From Actinoplanes aureus (GTDB lineage: Bacteria; Actinomycetota; Actinomycetes; Mycobacteriales; Micromonosporaceae): 64,000 nucleotides of DNA. Below are positions 9,001 through 15,662 of this stretch, one piece after another. The notes beneath the pieces were generated by a model. It made no database searches and was not told the origin of the DNA. It saw only the letters and a list, made by a program, of their open reading frames with translations. The position numbers and the translations under genes are program-made. The stretch spans positions 54,514 to 118,513 of the forward strand of contig NZ_JADQTO010000030.1 in assembly GCF_015704865.1 (NCBI RefSeq), in the 5' to 3' direction. The first letter of the stretch is position 1. Each line of letters starts with the position of its first letter.

Positions 9001-10733
9001 CGGCCGGCGACCTGGTCGCACGGTTCGGCCCCGACCGCCGGATGATCAACGCGTACGGGCCGACCGAGACCACCGTCTGCGCCTCGATGAGCGGGCCGCT
9101 CGCCGGTGACGCGGCGCCGCCGATCGGCGCACCGATCTGGAACACCCGCATCTACGTGCTGGATGCCCGGCTGCGGCCGGTGCCGCCCGGCACGGCGGGC
9201 GAGGCGTACGTGGCCGGCGTCGGCCTGGCGCGCGGCTACCTGAACCGCGCCGGCACCACCGCGGAGCGCTTCGTGGCCAGCCCGTTCGGCGGGCCCGGCG
9301 AGGTCATGTACCGCACCGGTGACCTGGTGCGCTGGACCGCGGACGGGGAGCTGGACTACCTCGGCCGCACCGACGACCAGATCAAGCTGCGCGGGTTCCG
9401 GATCGAGCCGCGCGAGATCGAGGCACGGCTCGCCGGCCACCCGGGCGTCGCGTCCGCCCTGGTCCTCGCCCGCTCCGCCGGTATCGGCGGACTGCGGCGG
9501 CTGGTGGCCTACGTGGTGTCCGCGCCGGGTGCGGCCTTCGACGACCGGGAACTGCGGGCGTACGCCGCCGCGGCCCTGCCGGAGCACATGGTCCCGTCGG
9601 CCGTGGTCCAGCTGGACGCGGTACCGCTCACCCCGAGCGGCAAGGTGGACCGTGCCGCCCTGCCGGATCCCGAAGGCCCGGGAACGAGCCGGGGCAGGGG
9701 GCCGCGGACTCCGCAGGAGGAGCTGTTCTGCACGCTCTTCGGCGAGGTGCTGGGCCTCGGCCCGGTGAGCGCCGAGGACAACTTCTTCGAGCTGGGCGGC
9801 GACTCGCTGGCCGCGGCCACGCTGGCCGCCCGGGCCACCGAGTTCACCGGTCACCGGGTCGGCGCACGCGACCTCTACGAGGCGCCGACGGTGGCCGCCC
9901 TCGTCGAGCGGCTGGGTGGGGCCGGTGGAGGCGACCCGCTCGCGGTGCTTCTGCCGCTGCGCGAGCACGGCAGCCGCGCACCGCTGTTCTGCGTGCACCC
10001 GTTCGGCGGCCTCGGCTGGACGTACGCCGGTCTGCTCCGCCACCTGGACCGCGAGCAGCCGATCTACGCGGTGCAGGCACGCGGCCTGGCCGAGCCCGGG
10101 GACGACGGCTCGGGGCAGCTGCCGGCGGACCTGGACGAGATGGCCGCCGACTACGTGGACCAGATCCGGACGGTGCAGCCGCAGGGTCCGTACCGGCTTG
10201 CCGGCTGGTCGCTGGGCGGCCTGATCGCGCACCGGATGGCGACCCTGCTCCAGGAGCGGGGCGAACGGGTGGAGCTGCTGGCGTTGCTGGACGCCTACCC
10301 GGTCCGGGCCACCGGCCCGGCGGGCGAGGTCACCGAGGAGATGATCCTGGAGCAGCTGCTCGAGTTCCTCGGCACCGGCTCCGAGCTGCCGGAGGGCGCG
10401 ACGCTCGACTTCGACACCGCCATGGCGCTGCTCGGTGCGGGCGGCAGCGCGGCCGCCGGCCTGGACCGCAGGCAGGTCTCCGCGCTGGCCGCGGTCGGCA
10501 CGAATCTGGGCCGCATCACCCGCGAGTTCACGCTGCGGCCGTTCGACGGCGATGTGCTGCTGTGCCGGGCCACCGCCGACAAGGACGCCGGCAGTCCCGG
10601 CCCCGAGATGTGGGCGCCGTACGTCACCGGCCGCGTCGAGACCCACCTCATCGAGTGCTCCCACGACGAGATCGTTCTTCCCGGCCCGCTGTCCGAGGTC
10701 GGCGCAATCCTGTCCGGCACATTGACCCAGTAG
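1..10733 (+). CDS. Nonribosomal peptide synthetase, C-terminal part (three modules and TE), 5' end outside window
   Basis: The reading frame is already open at the first base, so the start lies upstream; about 3,576 residues are visible. Domain order: end of a C domain (3 to ~330), A1 (~420-1950), T1 (DSFFDLGGHSL, ~2050), C2 (HHIASDGWS, ~2630), A2 (~3640-5110), T2 (DSFFDLGGDSI), epimerase (~5380-6740, HHLAVDAVS and SFNYLGR), C3 (HHVLLDGWS, ~7255), A3 (~8215-9680), T3 (DNFFELGGDSL) and a type I thioesterase (GWSLGG, Ser codon 10209). It is therefore the terminal enzyme of a peptide assembly line, ending in release or macrocyclisation by the TE. The order of the last residues should be Thr, a D-residue, then Tyr. 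No A domain here carries an Hpg-type code although Hpg genes are present, so Hpg modules must lie on upstream proteins. A P450 follows 19 bp downstream and is probably co-transcribed. Confidence 0.97.
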   Translation, partial: VELLNPERSLARHPLFQVALNLQNTEQTDWRPQLPGIEVGNVDLGPDPEKFDLSVTFAEIFGDAATPAGAVCVLSYRADLFDETTAEALADRLTALLAQAAADPDRRIGALEVLLPAERERLLVDWNESGDPGTPARSPLDLFEERARTAPQAPAVTKDDVTISYDELDARAEQLASRLRGLGVDAESRVGLVLPRSIGMVVAILGVLKAGGAYVPVDPASPADRIAYIVEDSSASVVITHEDVVGVRATSPNTRRVILDDQGAVRPEAAGTAAVGVRPRRARDAASAAYIIYTSGSTGRPKGVVVTHGNVAELLAAAEADYAFGADDVWTMFHSYAFDFSVWELWGALAYGGRVVVVGLEVARSPSDFARLLERERVTVLNQTPSAFYRLAEEIDRAGDGLRERLSLHTVVFGGEALDWARIADWVARSGSGGPSMVNMYGITETTVHVTIRRADGRQGHGSVIGRAMPHLSAYVLDTALRPVPTGVRGELYIAGGGLARGYLQRPGLSSTRFVADAFGAPGARMYRTGDTARWNAQGMLEYLGRSDDQVKIRGFRIEPGEIEAQVVARPEVSLGAVVVREDRPGDLRLVAYVVPAAGDPAQFDTDALRGELATSLPDYMVPAAVVALSGLPMTVNGKLDRAALPAPVFVAGKTQRAPRTPLEEILCGLFADVLGLPTVGVLDSFFDLGGHSLLATRLVSRIRTALEVEVPIRAIFEAPTVAALAERLGEARGARARVRRMPRPDLLPLSFAQRRLWFVNRFEQELSSTYNVPAAVRLSGELNRDALHAALRDVVARHEVLRTIYPDGDGLPRQEILAPAAFDPGLPLAEATEASLPDLVAEASMRTWDLATDPPLRAFLFVLGPTEHVLLVVLHHIASDGWSMGPLSRDLARAYEARSTGAAPDWAPLPVQYADYALWQRETLGSEDDPDSELAGQLGYWRDQLADVPDELELPLDHPRPAAPSYRGDAVRIELPAEVHQDLTAVARANRASLYMVLQAAVAVLLTRTGSGTDIPIGCAVAGRTDEALDDLIGFFVNTLVLRTDTSGNPTFAELIGRTREAGLAAHANQDVPFERIVEAVNPERSLSRHPLFQVAVNLPNLPAAGARLPGLTMTAVPAGSGAAKVDLTFDFAEQHGPDGEPAGLLCQVEYSVDLFEKSTAAALGRWLSTLLAAAAAAPATPIEQLPLAVTEERAAQLERGLGAPPGLTPRTLPELFEDQVARTPDGIAVEHGDAVLTYRELDRRANRLAHQLIGLGVGPERVVAVGLPRSIDWLTTVLAIGKAGGVYLPVDTGQPVARLQVVFDTIQPVLAVSTPALRDRLPDTVPLLTVDEDVLAGRPDRAPTDADRTAALTPRHGAYVIFTSGSTGTPKGVFVTHAGLAGLGHSHGERLGLLPGKRLLQITAPNFDPSVADLVIALTNGATLVLPVSAQTVPTGEELHAILLERRITHLQTAATVIGTLPPEPLPELEALNSGGEALSGEIVDRWAPGRRMTNVYGPTEATVAATMSRPLTSGGIAPIGTVLGDTRVYVLDAGLRPVPAGVPGELYLAGPALARGYWGMPGETAYRFVADPYGAAGERMYRTGDRVRWDREGELVFQGRTDSQIKLRGFRIEPGEIEAVLLRHPGVTQAAVLVRNDLAAAAVLVAYVVPGASRPTEDELKEHVAAALPAYMVPSALVTVDALPLLDNGKLDRRALPKPQLTKASSRAPRSEHEAELCRIFGELVGRDDVGIDDSFFDLGGDSITSIQLVSRARKAGVVFSPRDVFEHKTVAALAAAAGGETREITADVGVGDIPLTPIMHWLRDLGGDSDGFHQQRLLALPEGTTGGQLRSALTALLRTHDMLRARLTDATGSWALTVPTADAGTTGDVVHRVAVAAGADLTEIFTAQQRQAVSGLSPRDGVMLRAVWFDLAGRPEPDHVLIVVHHLAVDAVSWRILVADFEAALSAAREGNEPVLDPVPTSFRRWAGSLREVAAAKAGELDTWLATLDGPDPLLGARPLDPARDVVATAERAGVRFSVDRTAAAVTGLPAAFHASAQEVLLTSLALAVAEWRAGLGRGDDASVLLNLEGHGREDLVEGLDLSRTVGWFTSNYPVRLDAAAVSGDAALKRIKEQLRAVPDKGVGYGLLRYLNEETAGPLAAAGHPQLSFNYLGRIPAQDRELAAPSGPGIEFTLLPPDPAAAGPDAGRPFAHALEINATVDELAAGPSLNAAFDWPAGQFTGAEVRELAEVWGRTIDRLAADGLRPGAGGHTPSDFPLVTLSQAQVERIEAQWPRIADVLPCASLQPGLLYHAGLDLDGPDPYVVQTAWELSGGMDVPALRAAVGAVLRRHPNLRAGFWQGDLAQPVQVIPADVELPWREHDLTGLPENERDAARARILAADRAERFDMLRPPMLRFTMIALAPDRYVLVLTCHHVLLDGWSDPLFMNDLIELYRRGGDDSGLPPAPAYRDYLRWLTEQDAGEALETWRTALAGLDEPTLVAPADAGRPFIPERVERVLDPDLGGAVSAWARREGLTVNTVLQGAWAALLGRLTGRDDVVFGATVSGRPPELAGSENMVGLFINTLPVRARMDPDRPVGDLLRDLQQEQSGLMSVHHVRLSDVIRTAGLGTLFDTGMVFENYPTPPEELAEAGADAGAGAAVVGRQVQDGSHFALALIASGRAGRLRFRIDYRPGLFSAETVRRFADQMEAWLRAVVAEPDVASGQLDLLGAHDRELVLQAWNDTAHELPPGTLAELFERQATRTPTATALVFEDESLTYAELDERAGRLARVLAAHGVRPERFVALVLPRGTELIVSMLAVAKAGAAFMPVDPAYPADRIGYLLADAAPALIVSDRATAGVVPEAADAPVLLLEEAADADAGTAVPAQASPANAAYLIYTSGSTGLPKGVVVSHRGLANLAGAQIERFGVQPDSRVLQFASTSFDASVSELCTALLSGACLVLAPTDRLRAGRPLADLLAEQRITVATIPPAALTVMGAGDLPAGMTLVVAGEATAGDLVARFGPDRRMINAYGPTETTVCASMSGPLAGDAAPPIGAPIWNTRIYVLDARLRPVPPGTAGEAYVAGVGLARGYLNRAGTTAERFVASPFGGPGEVMYRTGDLVRWTADGELDYLGRTDDQIKLRGFRIEPREIEARLAGHPGVASALVLARSAGIGGLRRLVAYVVSAPGAAFDDRELRAYAAAALPEHMVPSAVVQLDAVPLTPSGKVDRAALPDPEGPGTSRGRGPRTPQEELFCTLFGEVLGLGPVSAEDNFFELGGDSLAAATLAARATEFTGHRVGARDLYEAPTVAALVERLGGAGGGDPLAVLLPLREHGSRAPLFCVHPFGGLGWTYAGLLRHLDREQPIYAVQARGLAEPGDDGSGQLPADLDEMAADYVDQIRTVQPQGPYRLAGWSLGGLIAHRMATLLQERGERVELLALLDAYPVRATGPAGEVTEEMILEQLLEFLGTGSELPEGATLDFDTAMALLGAGGSAAAGLDRRQVSALAAVGTNLGRITREFTLRPFDGDVLLCRATADKDAGSPGPEMWAPYVTGRVETHLIECSHDEIVLPGPLSEVGAILSGTLTQ
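3..2200 (+). other. NRPS module with threonine-type A domain (C partial - A1 - T1)
   Basis: Aligned by eye to the PheA pocket, the A1 residues read D-F-W-N-V-G-M-V-H plus the invariant Lys. The anchors are FDFSVWELWG, VLNQTPS, VVFGGEA and NMYGITETTVH. This differs at one position from the classical threonine code DFWNIGMVHK, so threonine (or a Thr-derived residue) is the predicted substrate. Only the last part of the condensation domain (NPERSLARHPLFQV) is inside the window. T1 has the intact phosphopantetheine Ser in LGGHSLLATRL and is followed by an LCL-type C domain, so the Thr residue should stay L. Confidence 0.85.
2235..6750 (+). other. NRPS module with unassigned A domain and epimerase (C2 - A2 - T2 - E)
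   Basis: C2 has an intact HHxxxDG. The A2 pocket reads approximately D-P-A-Q-N-G-V-V-A-K, from FDPSVADLVI, HLQTAAT, LNSGGEA and NVYGPTEATVA. I do not recognise this as a standard proteinogenic or Hpg code. The T domain (LGGDSITSIQ) is followed by an E domain with HHLAVDAVS and a C-terminal SFNYLGR motif, so the residue is presented as the D-isomer. The next C domain (C3) is of the kind that accepts a D-configured donor by position. Specificity is left open. Confidence 0.75.
6790..10730 (+). other. Terminal NRPS module with tyrosine-type A domain and thioesterase (C3 - A3 - T3 - TE)
   Basis: The A3 pocket reads D-A-S-T-V-A-A-V-C-K by eye (FDASVSELC, VATIPPA, LVVAGEA, NAYGPTETTVC). This matches the known tyrosine/beta-hydroxytyrosine code DASTVAAVCK. 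T3 carries LGGDSLAAAT. The TE starts around PLFCVHPFGGLG and has the nucleophile in GWSLGG and a late His in CSHDEI. The terminal residue is therefore predicted to be Tyr or a Tyr derivative. Whether the TE hydrolyses or cyclises (for example onto the Thr hydroxyl) cannot be read from the sequence. Confidence 0.85.
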
Positions 10734-10752
10734 AACCGATCGAGGAGGCGGC

Positions 10753-12051
10753 ATGTCCGCGAACGCTTCACCCGTGGCGAACCCGGGAGGTCCGGGCCCC
10801 GGCCAGGACTGGCCCGTGTTCCAGATGATGGATCCGGAGATGGTCCGGGACAAGCCGGCCTTCTTCCGCTCGCTGCAGCAGCAGTCCCCGTTCTGGTGGG
10901 TGGAGCTGCCGTCCGGCCCGCAGCTCGACGTACCGAAGTTCTGGCTCGTGCCCATGCGTCACCGCGACATCCGCGACGCTCACCTCAACCCGGACCTGCA
11001 CGCCAGTCCGGAGGAGGAGTTCGAGACCCGCAACCCGAACGACAAGAGCGTGTGGCGCCGCTACGACGCCCAGATGCAGACGGCGGACCCGCCGGTGCAC
11101 ACCCGCCGGCGCAAGCTGTTCGCCAAGGCGTTCACCATGCGTCGCATCGAGCGGTTGCGCCCGAAGCTCGAGGAGCTGACCGCGACGCAGCTGGACCAGC
11201 TCGAGGCCAAGGGTGCCGACGGCTCGGTCGTGGACCTGATGGCGTACGCCTGGAGCCTGCCGATCAAGGTGATCTGCGAGCTGCTCGGCGTACCCGAGGA
11301 GCACATCGGCCCGTTCCAGGCCTGGGAGGAGCGCACCCGGGTGCACAAGGGCGGCGACATGGGCTTCTCGGACCTCGCCGAACAGGTCGTCGAGAACCTC
11401 CAGCAGCTGATCATCGACAAGCGGGCGGAGCCGAAGGACGACCTGCTCAGCGAGCTGATCCAGGTGCAGGACGCCGAGGACGGCCGGCTCAGCGAGCACG
11501 AGCTCATCTCGATGAACCTCTCCCTGTTGGTCAGCGGCCACGAGCCGACGGTGGACCTGATCGGCAACGGCCTGGCGGCGCTGCTGAGCAACCCCGGCCA
11601 GAAGCAGGAGGTGCTCGACGACCCGTCGCTGCTGGGTCCGGCCGTCGAGGAAGCGCTGCGCTTCGACGGCGCCCAGTTCGTCACCAACCCCCGCTTCGCG
11701 GCCGCCGACACCAAGATCGGTGACGCGGTGGTCAAGCGGGGCACGGTCGTCCTGCTGCCCCTGGGCGTCGCCAACCACGACCCCGAGAAGTTCGAGAACG
11801 GCGACCAGTTCGACATCCACCGCAACACCAGCGGTCACCTGGCGTTCGGTCACGGCATCCACCACTGCCTCGGCGCCGCGATGGCCCGGCTGGTGGGCGA
11901 GGTCTGCATTGGCCGCTTCCTGGAGCGTTTCCCGCAGTCGCGTCTCGCGGTGCCGGTCAACGAGCTGCGCCACGTGCCCGGCCCGCTGGCCCGTACGCTG
12001 GTCGAGCTGCCCGCCGTCCTGGTGGAGGACGGGAATCGCAGCGGGATTTGA
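10753..12051 (+). CDS. Cytochrome P450
   Basis: A 432-residue soluble bacterial class P450 with a GAGGAGG ribosome site 5-6 bases before the ATG, directly behind the NRPS gene. The heme loop is FGHGIHHCLG with the thiolate Cys at residue 372, and the K-helix ExxR is seen as EEALRF. In the I-helix the usual acid-alcohol motif reads SGHEPT: a Pro sits where the first of the conserved Thr pair is normally found, with a Thr one residue later. Because it sits behind the terminal NRPS gene it is a likely tailoring enzyme, for example hydroxylating or dehydrogenating a carrier-bound Tyr or oxidising the acyl group. Substrate and timing are inference. No ferredoxin gene is nearby. Confidence 0.93.
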   Translation: MSANASPVANPGGPGPGQDWPVFQMMDPEMVRDKPAFFRSLQQQSPFWWVELPSGPQLDVPKFWLVPMRHRDIRDAHLNPDLHASPEEEFETRNPNDKSVWRRYDAQMQTADPPVHTRRRKLFAKAFTMRRIERLRPKLEELTATQLDQLEAKGADGSVVDLMAYAWSLPIKVICELLGVPEEHIGPFQAWEERTRVHKGGDMGFSDLAEQVVENLQQLIIDKRAEPKDDLLSELIQVQDAEDGRLSEHELISMNLSLLVSGHEPTVDLIGNGLAALLSNPGQKQEVLDDPSLLGPAVEEALRFDGAQFVTNPRFAAADTKIGDAVVKRGTVVLLPLGVANHDPEKFENGDQFDIHRNTSGHLAFGHGIHHCLGAAMARLVGEVCIGRFLERFPQSRLAVPVNELRHVPGPLARTLVELPAVLVEDGNRSGI

Positions 12052-12085
12052 GCTCGGCCTCGGTCGTCCGAGGCACTGACCTGAG

Positions 12086-12147
12086 GCGGCCACCTGGTCA
12101 CTCTGCGAGAAGACGGTCGATCTTCTCGAAGAGGACGAGGTGGCCGC
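12086..12147. terminator. Two-tier inverted repeat between converging genes
   Basis: Outer 10-bp arms (GCGGCCACCT at 12086-12095 and its complement at 12138-12147) enclose an inner 8-bp stem (12106-12113 with 12121-12128) around a 7-nt loop. It lies just after the P450 stop and before the end of the opposing exporter operon. It is best read as a transcription terminator; no clear T-tract follows. Confidence 0.6.
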
Positions 12148-12251
12148 TTCTTGTGGTGCGAACGTGTCCGGTGCTTCGAGCAGCGGCCCGACGCGTTGCG
12201 CCGGGCGGCCGGCCGGCCGGCACCTGATGGCCTGCGCACCGAGACGACGAA

Positions 12252-12281
12252 GGGCCGCCGGTCGACGACCGGCGGCCCTTT
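12252..12281 (+). terminator. Strong hairpin terminator followed by TTT
   Basis: Perfect 12-bp stem (12252-12263 with 12267-12278, 3-nt loop) followed by TTTAC. It lies midway between the convergent P450 and exporter genes and probably terminates transcription in both directions. The remaining 100 bases between it and the previous repeat contain nothing recognisable. Confidence 0.75.
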
Positions 12282-12307
12282 ACTTCGGTGACCAGCAGCG
12301 CGGTTCG

Positions 12308-13117
12308 TCAGAGGCGCCGGGCGTACGCGCGGATCGCCAGCGGCATGAAGATGAGGGTGACGACGACCGCCGAGAGCAGCGTGAGCAGGATGGGCCGCGA
12401 CTCGACCGGGCCGGTGAGCAGCGACCGCAGCGCGTCGGACAGGTAGGTCAGCGGGTTGAGCCGGACCCAGCTCTGGAACCAGCCGGGCAGGCTGGTGGTC
12501 GGCACGAGGGCGTTGCTGCCGAAGGCGAGGGGCAGCATGACCAGCAGTCCCATCATGCTCACGCTCTCGGGCCGCTTCGCGAACAGACCGATGGTGGCGG
12601 CCACCCAGCTGAACGCCACCGCCATCACTAGGATGATGGCGCAGGCGAGCAGCACCTCGAGCGGGCCGGTGTGGACGCGGAAGCCGAAGGCCACCGCGGT
12701 CAGGACCACCACGATGTTGGCGAGGGCCAGGCGCGGCAGGTCGCCGACGATGTGGCCGACCAGCGGGGCCGACCGGGCGATGGGCAGGCTCCGGAAGCGG
12801 TCGAAGATGCCTTTGCGGATGTCGCTCTGGATCGCCGCGGCGGCCGACGAGATCTGGAACGCGAGGTTCTGCGCCAGGATGCCGGGAAGCAGGAACGACA
12901 GGTACTCGCCGCGGTCGCCGGCGACCGCCCCACCGAAGATCAGCAGGAAGACCAGCAGCATGACGATCTGCTGGATCGCGGACAACACGACGATCTGCGG
13001 GGCGAGCCGCAGCTTGACCAGGTTGCGCCAGGCCATCGTCCAGCCATGTCGCACGGCGGGCATGGGCGACGTCGAGCGCGGTTGCACCCGGCGCGGCTCG
13101 ATCAGGGTGGCGGTCAT
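12308..13117 (-). CDS. ABC-2 type exporter permease (DrrB-like)
   Basis: A 269-residue integral membrane protein with a short cytoplasmic N-terminus (to about residue 35) and around six hydrophobic segments, the layout of the ABC-2 permease family (DrrB of daunorubicin export). The region SDIRKGIFDRFRSLPIAR is the typical coupling segment after the second membrane helix. Its ATG overlaps the stop of the ATPase gene by 4 bp, so the two are translationally coupled and form one transporter. In this setting it probably exports the peptide product and gives self-protection. It is the last gene of the leftward operon 15332-12308. Confidence 0.92.
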   Translation of the reverse strand: MTATLIEPRRVQPRSTSPMPAVRHGWTMAWRNLVKLRLAPQIVVLSAIQQIVMLLVFLLIFGGAVAGDRGEYLSFLLPGILAQNLAFQISSAAAAIQSDIRKGIFDRFRSLPIARSAPLVGHIVGDLPRLALANIVVVLTAVAFGFRVHTGPLEVLLACAIILVMAVAFSWVAATIGLFAKRPESVSMMGLLVMLPLAFGSNALVPTTSLPGWFQSWVRLNPLTYLSDALRSLLTGPVESRPILLTLLSAVVVTLIFMPLAIRAYARRL

Positions 13118-14127
13118 ACCAGGCTCTCTTTCTTCGCGTGCTCGGTGGCGTCCTCGGCCGTACGTTCCTGCGGCGTGCCGTCGGTGAGGCTGAAGAACAC
13201 CTCGTCCAGGCTCGGCTGGCGCAGGCCGAGTGCCGCGACCGTGATGCCCGCGATGCCGAGCCGATCCGACGCGGCGGAGAGGACGGCCGGGTCGGCGGCG
13301 GGCACGGCGACCACGCCGGTGTCCGCGTCGATGGCCGCCTTCGTCCCGGTAATCTCACCGAGCACCAGGGCGACCTCGTCGAGCCGAGCCGGATCGTCGG
13401 GCCGCGCCTCCAGTGTCTGGCCACCGACCTGGCGCTTGAGCTTGGTCGGGGTGCCCGCGGCGATGACCGCGCCGTGGTCGAGCACGACCAGCTCGTCGGC
13501 GAGGCGGTCCGCCTCCTCGAGATACTGCGTGGTGAGCAGCACCGTGATGCCCTCGCTCCGCAGACGGCGGACGAGGTCCCAGACGGCGACCCGGCTGCGC
13601 GGGTCCAGACCGGTGGTCGGCTCGTCGAGGAAGAGCACGTCGGGCGTGCCGATCAGGCTGGCGGCCAGGTCCAGCCGGCGACGCATGCCACCGGAGTAGG
13701 TCTTGGCCGGGCGCTTTGCGGCATCGACCAGATCGAAGGATTCCAGCAGCTCGTCGGCGCGGGCCCGGGCGTTCTTCGCCGAGTAGCCCAGCAACCGGGC
13801 GATCAGCTCCAGGTTGAGCCGGCCGTTGAGGTCCTCGTCCACGGCCGCGTACTGGCCGGTGAGCCCGATCGTCTCGCGGACCCGGGCTGCCTCCTTGACC
13901 ACGTCGAAGCCGTACACCCGGGCGCTGCCGGAGCTGGGCCGCAGCAGCGTGGACAGGATCTTGACCGTGGTCGTCTTCCCGGAACCGTTCGGGCCGAGCA
14001 GGCCCAGAACAGTTCCGCGCCGTGCCGAGAAGCTGATCTCGTTGAGGGCCTGCGTCTTGCCGAATTCCCGGCGCAGGCCGTCCACCTCCAGCGCGTAGTC
14101 CACGCTCACCACCTCTGTCGTCGTCAT
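13114..14127 (-). CDS. ABC exporter ATPase (DrrA-like)
   Basis: A 337-residue ATPase. Visible motifs are Walker A GPNGSGKTTT (~residue 40), the signature YSGGMRRRLDLA, Walker B VLFLDEPTTGLDP and the switch His region LLTTQYLEEADRLADE. The C-terminal ~100 residues form the extension usual in DrrA-type proteins, with the family pattern LRQPSLDEVFFSLT. The start chosen is the ATG at 14127, which overlaps the stop of the upstream membrane-protein gene by 4 bp; a longer reading would run through that gene. It energises the DrrB-like permease encoded next. Confidence 0.94.
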   Translation of the reverse strand: MTTTEVVSVDYALEVDGLRREFGKTQALNEISFSARRGTVLGLLGPNGSGKTTTVKILSTLLRPSSGSARVYGFDVVKEAARVRETIGLTGQYAAVDEDLNGRLNLELIARLLGYSAKNARARADELLESFDLVDAAKRPAKTYSGGMRRRLDLAASLIGTPDVLFLDEPTTGLDPRSRVAVWDLVRRLRSEGITVLLTTQYLEEADRLADELVVLDHGAVIAAGTPTKLKRQVGGQTLEARPDDPARLDEVALVLGEITGTKAAIDADTGVVAVPAADPAVLSAASDRLGIAGITVAALGLRQPSLDEVFFSLTDGTPQERTAEDATEHAKKESLV

Positions 14128-15332
14128 CTGCGACCTGGTTTCGTCGCGGTCATTCTGAGCAGGGTCCGCAGTGTCCTGACTCCTACGTCGAAGATTCGAA
14201 AACGGCCGGTCGCGGCGGGGCGGGCGGGTTTGCCCGTGGCCGCGGACCCGGCCCGCTCCACCACGGCCGCGTCCATGACACAGTGCGGGCGGGTGCGTTG
14301 CTGGTACGACCACGCGGCCGCGGTCAGGGCCGTACCGAACGTCCCGAACGCCGTCATCGCGACGCCGGCCACCCGTAGCTGGTCGGCCTCCCAGCGCCCG
14401 CGGATCAAGCCGGACGCGGCCAGTGCGGTGAAGCCGCCGCCGACGGTCCCGTAGGCGGCCAGCGTCGGCCCGGTGACCCAGGCGGGTATCAGCGGCAGGA
14501 AGCGCGGCACCCGCCGGCCGGCCAGCGGCAGGGTCCAGGCCGGGAAGCGTTCGCCCCACCGGTGGGTGAGTCCGAGCAGCAGAAAAGCGCCCGCCCCGGC
14601 GGCGATGTCGACCCACGGGATGCCGTGCATCTCCAGCCAGGCGCCGCCGGCGCCGCCCTCGATGAGGTCCTCCCGCTTCAGCCCGAAAGGCTGCCGGCCG
14701 TTGGCCACCAGCAGATGCATCACGGAGTACGGCAGCAATCCCGCGCAGCCGGCGTAGGCGAGGTTCCGCACCCACGGCCTGGGCGGCTCCGGCTCCGGGT
14801 ACTCGAGGCCGGCCCGCTCGCCCTCGGGATGCTGCTGTCCGCAGTAGACGCAGGCATCCCGGGTGCGGCGACGCCAGGCGATGGACGCGCCGGTGAACAG
14901 GGCCGCACCCGCAGTCCAGCTCAGCCGGTCGGCGAACCCGGGCCAGTCGGTGTTCTGGTCGCGATCCGTGACGGTGCCCTTCACCGCCAGCTCGAGGAGG
15001 TAGAGGAGCAGGAAGGCGCTGCCCGCGGTGGTGACTCCGGTGGCGCCCCACATGCCTGTCGTGACGGCCCGGGACGGCACCCTGCGACCCCAGGGACGCA
15101 CCGACGCGGCCGCCGCGGCCGCCGCGGTGGCCAGCACCCCGCCGGCGACCCATTTGCCGGCGGGGATGCCCCGGTAGCGGGATCCTCTGCCGGTGGCCGC
15201 GAGTACCGCGCCGCCGTGCGCGAGCGCCCATCCGCTCGCCGCGTAACCCGCCCAGGCGGGCCAGCGTCGCCGCCAATCCAGCGGGCCGGGGATCATTTCG
15301 GCCCCGTGCCCCGGTGTTTTTCGCTCGCGCAT
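14124..15332 (-). CDS. Polytopic membrane protein with CxxCG motif, family member 1 of 3
   Basis: A 402-residue protein with about eight hydrophobic segments. I do not recognise a characterised family. It shares clear blocks with the products at 22656-23708 and 43766-44815: RPWGRRVPSRAVT, a GS-LLLYLLELAVKGTVT-like segment, a CVYCGQQHP half zinc-ribbon in a loop, AYAGC-LPYSVMHL, and GRRVPRFLPLIP. This copy is the most diverged and has a longer C-terminal tail rich in Arg. The ATG at 15332 has an AAGGAGC ribosome site. It overlaps the DrrA-like gene by 4 bp, so it is co-translated with the exporter. Because of that coupling it could be an accessory or immunity component of export; this is inference. 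Confidence 0.85.
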   Translation of the reverse strand: MRERKTPGHGAEMIPGPLDWRRRWPAWAGYAASGWALAHGGAVLAATGRGSRYRGIPAGKWVAGGVLATAAAAAAASVRPWGRRVPSRAVTTGMWGATGVTTAGSAFLLLYLLELAVKGTVTDRDQNTDWPGFADRLSWTAGAALFTGASIAWRRRTRDACVYCGQQHPEGERAGLEYPEPEPPRPWVRNLAYAGCAGLLPYSVMHLLVANGRQPFGLKREDLIEGGAGGAWLEMHGIPWVDIAAGAGAFLLLGLTHRWGERFPAWTLPLAGRRVPRFLPLIPAWVTGPTLAAYGTVGGGFTALAASGLIRGRWEADQLRVAGVAMTAFGTFGTALTAAAWSYQQRTRPHCVMDAAVVERAGSAATGKPARPAATGRFRIFDVGVRTLRTLLRMTATKPGRR

Positions 15333-15662
15333 ATTGCTCCTTGGTCCCTGGAGCCGCTCCATGGCGCCGTCGGAAGCGCCGGATCGCGGATAGCCATTCC
15401 GCACAATGGTCGATCGCGCGGCTGTCGAGGGGCCGGATGGCTCGAAGTTTTCGATCTGACGAGCCCGTTCGGACCGGCCTTTTCTAGGCTGCCCCTGGCA
15501 GAGGCGAGGGCCGTCGCCGGCGGAGACCGGCAGGACGCCTTCGGAGCGAATCACGTCACTTGATTGTCCGACGAATGAGCCCCCGTAATTGCCAGTTCTT
15601 TCCGTTGGCGCCGGGCAACCGAACGTGCGGCGCGGGACGGGCCGACAGGAGAGGTGAGGAAT
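15333..15662. promoter_or_regulatory. Divergent intergenic region, exporter operon / hmaS operon
   Basis: 330 bases without a gene, separating the leftward exporter operon from the rightward Hpg operon. It holds the shared promoter element 15442-15490 (listed separately). Otherwise only a moderately AT-rich patch around 15550-15600 stands out (TTGATT at 15560 and CGTAAT at 15584, 18-nt spacing), which could be a second promoter for hmaS; that is weak. The leftward promoter was not identified. Confidence 0.45.
15442..15490 (+). promoter_or_regulatory. Shared promoter element (dyad plus -10-like TAGGCT), copy for hmaS operon
   Basis: A perfect 13-bp dyad TCGAA-GTT-TTCGA at 15442-15454 is followed, 43 nt from its first base, by CTAGGCT (hexamer 15485-15490). 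The same arrangement with identical spacing occurs upstream of the dehydratase at 30930, the ACP at 31572 and the methyltransferase at 43337. With the hexamer as -10, transcription would start near 15497, leaving a leader of about 165 nt before hmaS. The dyad centre would be at about -49, where an activator could sit. Confidence 0.6.

Noticed and set aside
1443..10955. Very long open frame antisense to the NRPS (over 3,000 codons)
   Set aside because: Low-complexity Gly/Arg/His/Gln-rich translation with no domain; it mirrors the codon bias of the NRPS on the other strand.
12671..13699. Rightward open frames across the DrrAB genes
   Set aside because: The leftward frames hold complete ABC motifs with 4-bp overlaps; the rightward ones have no recognisable protein features.
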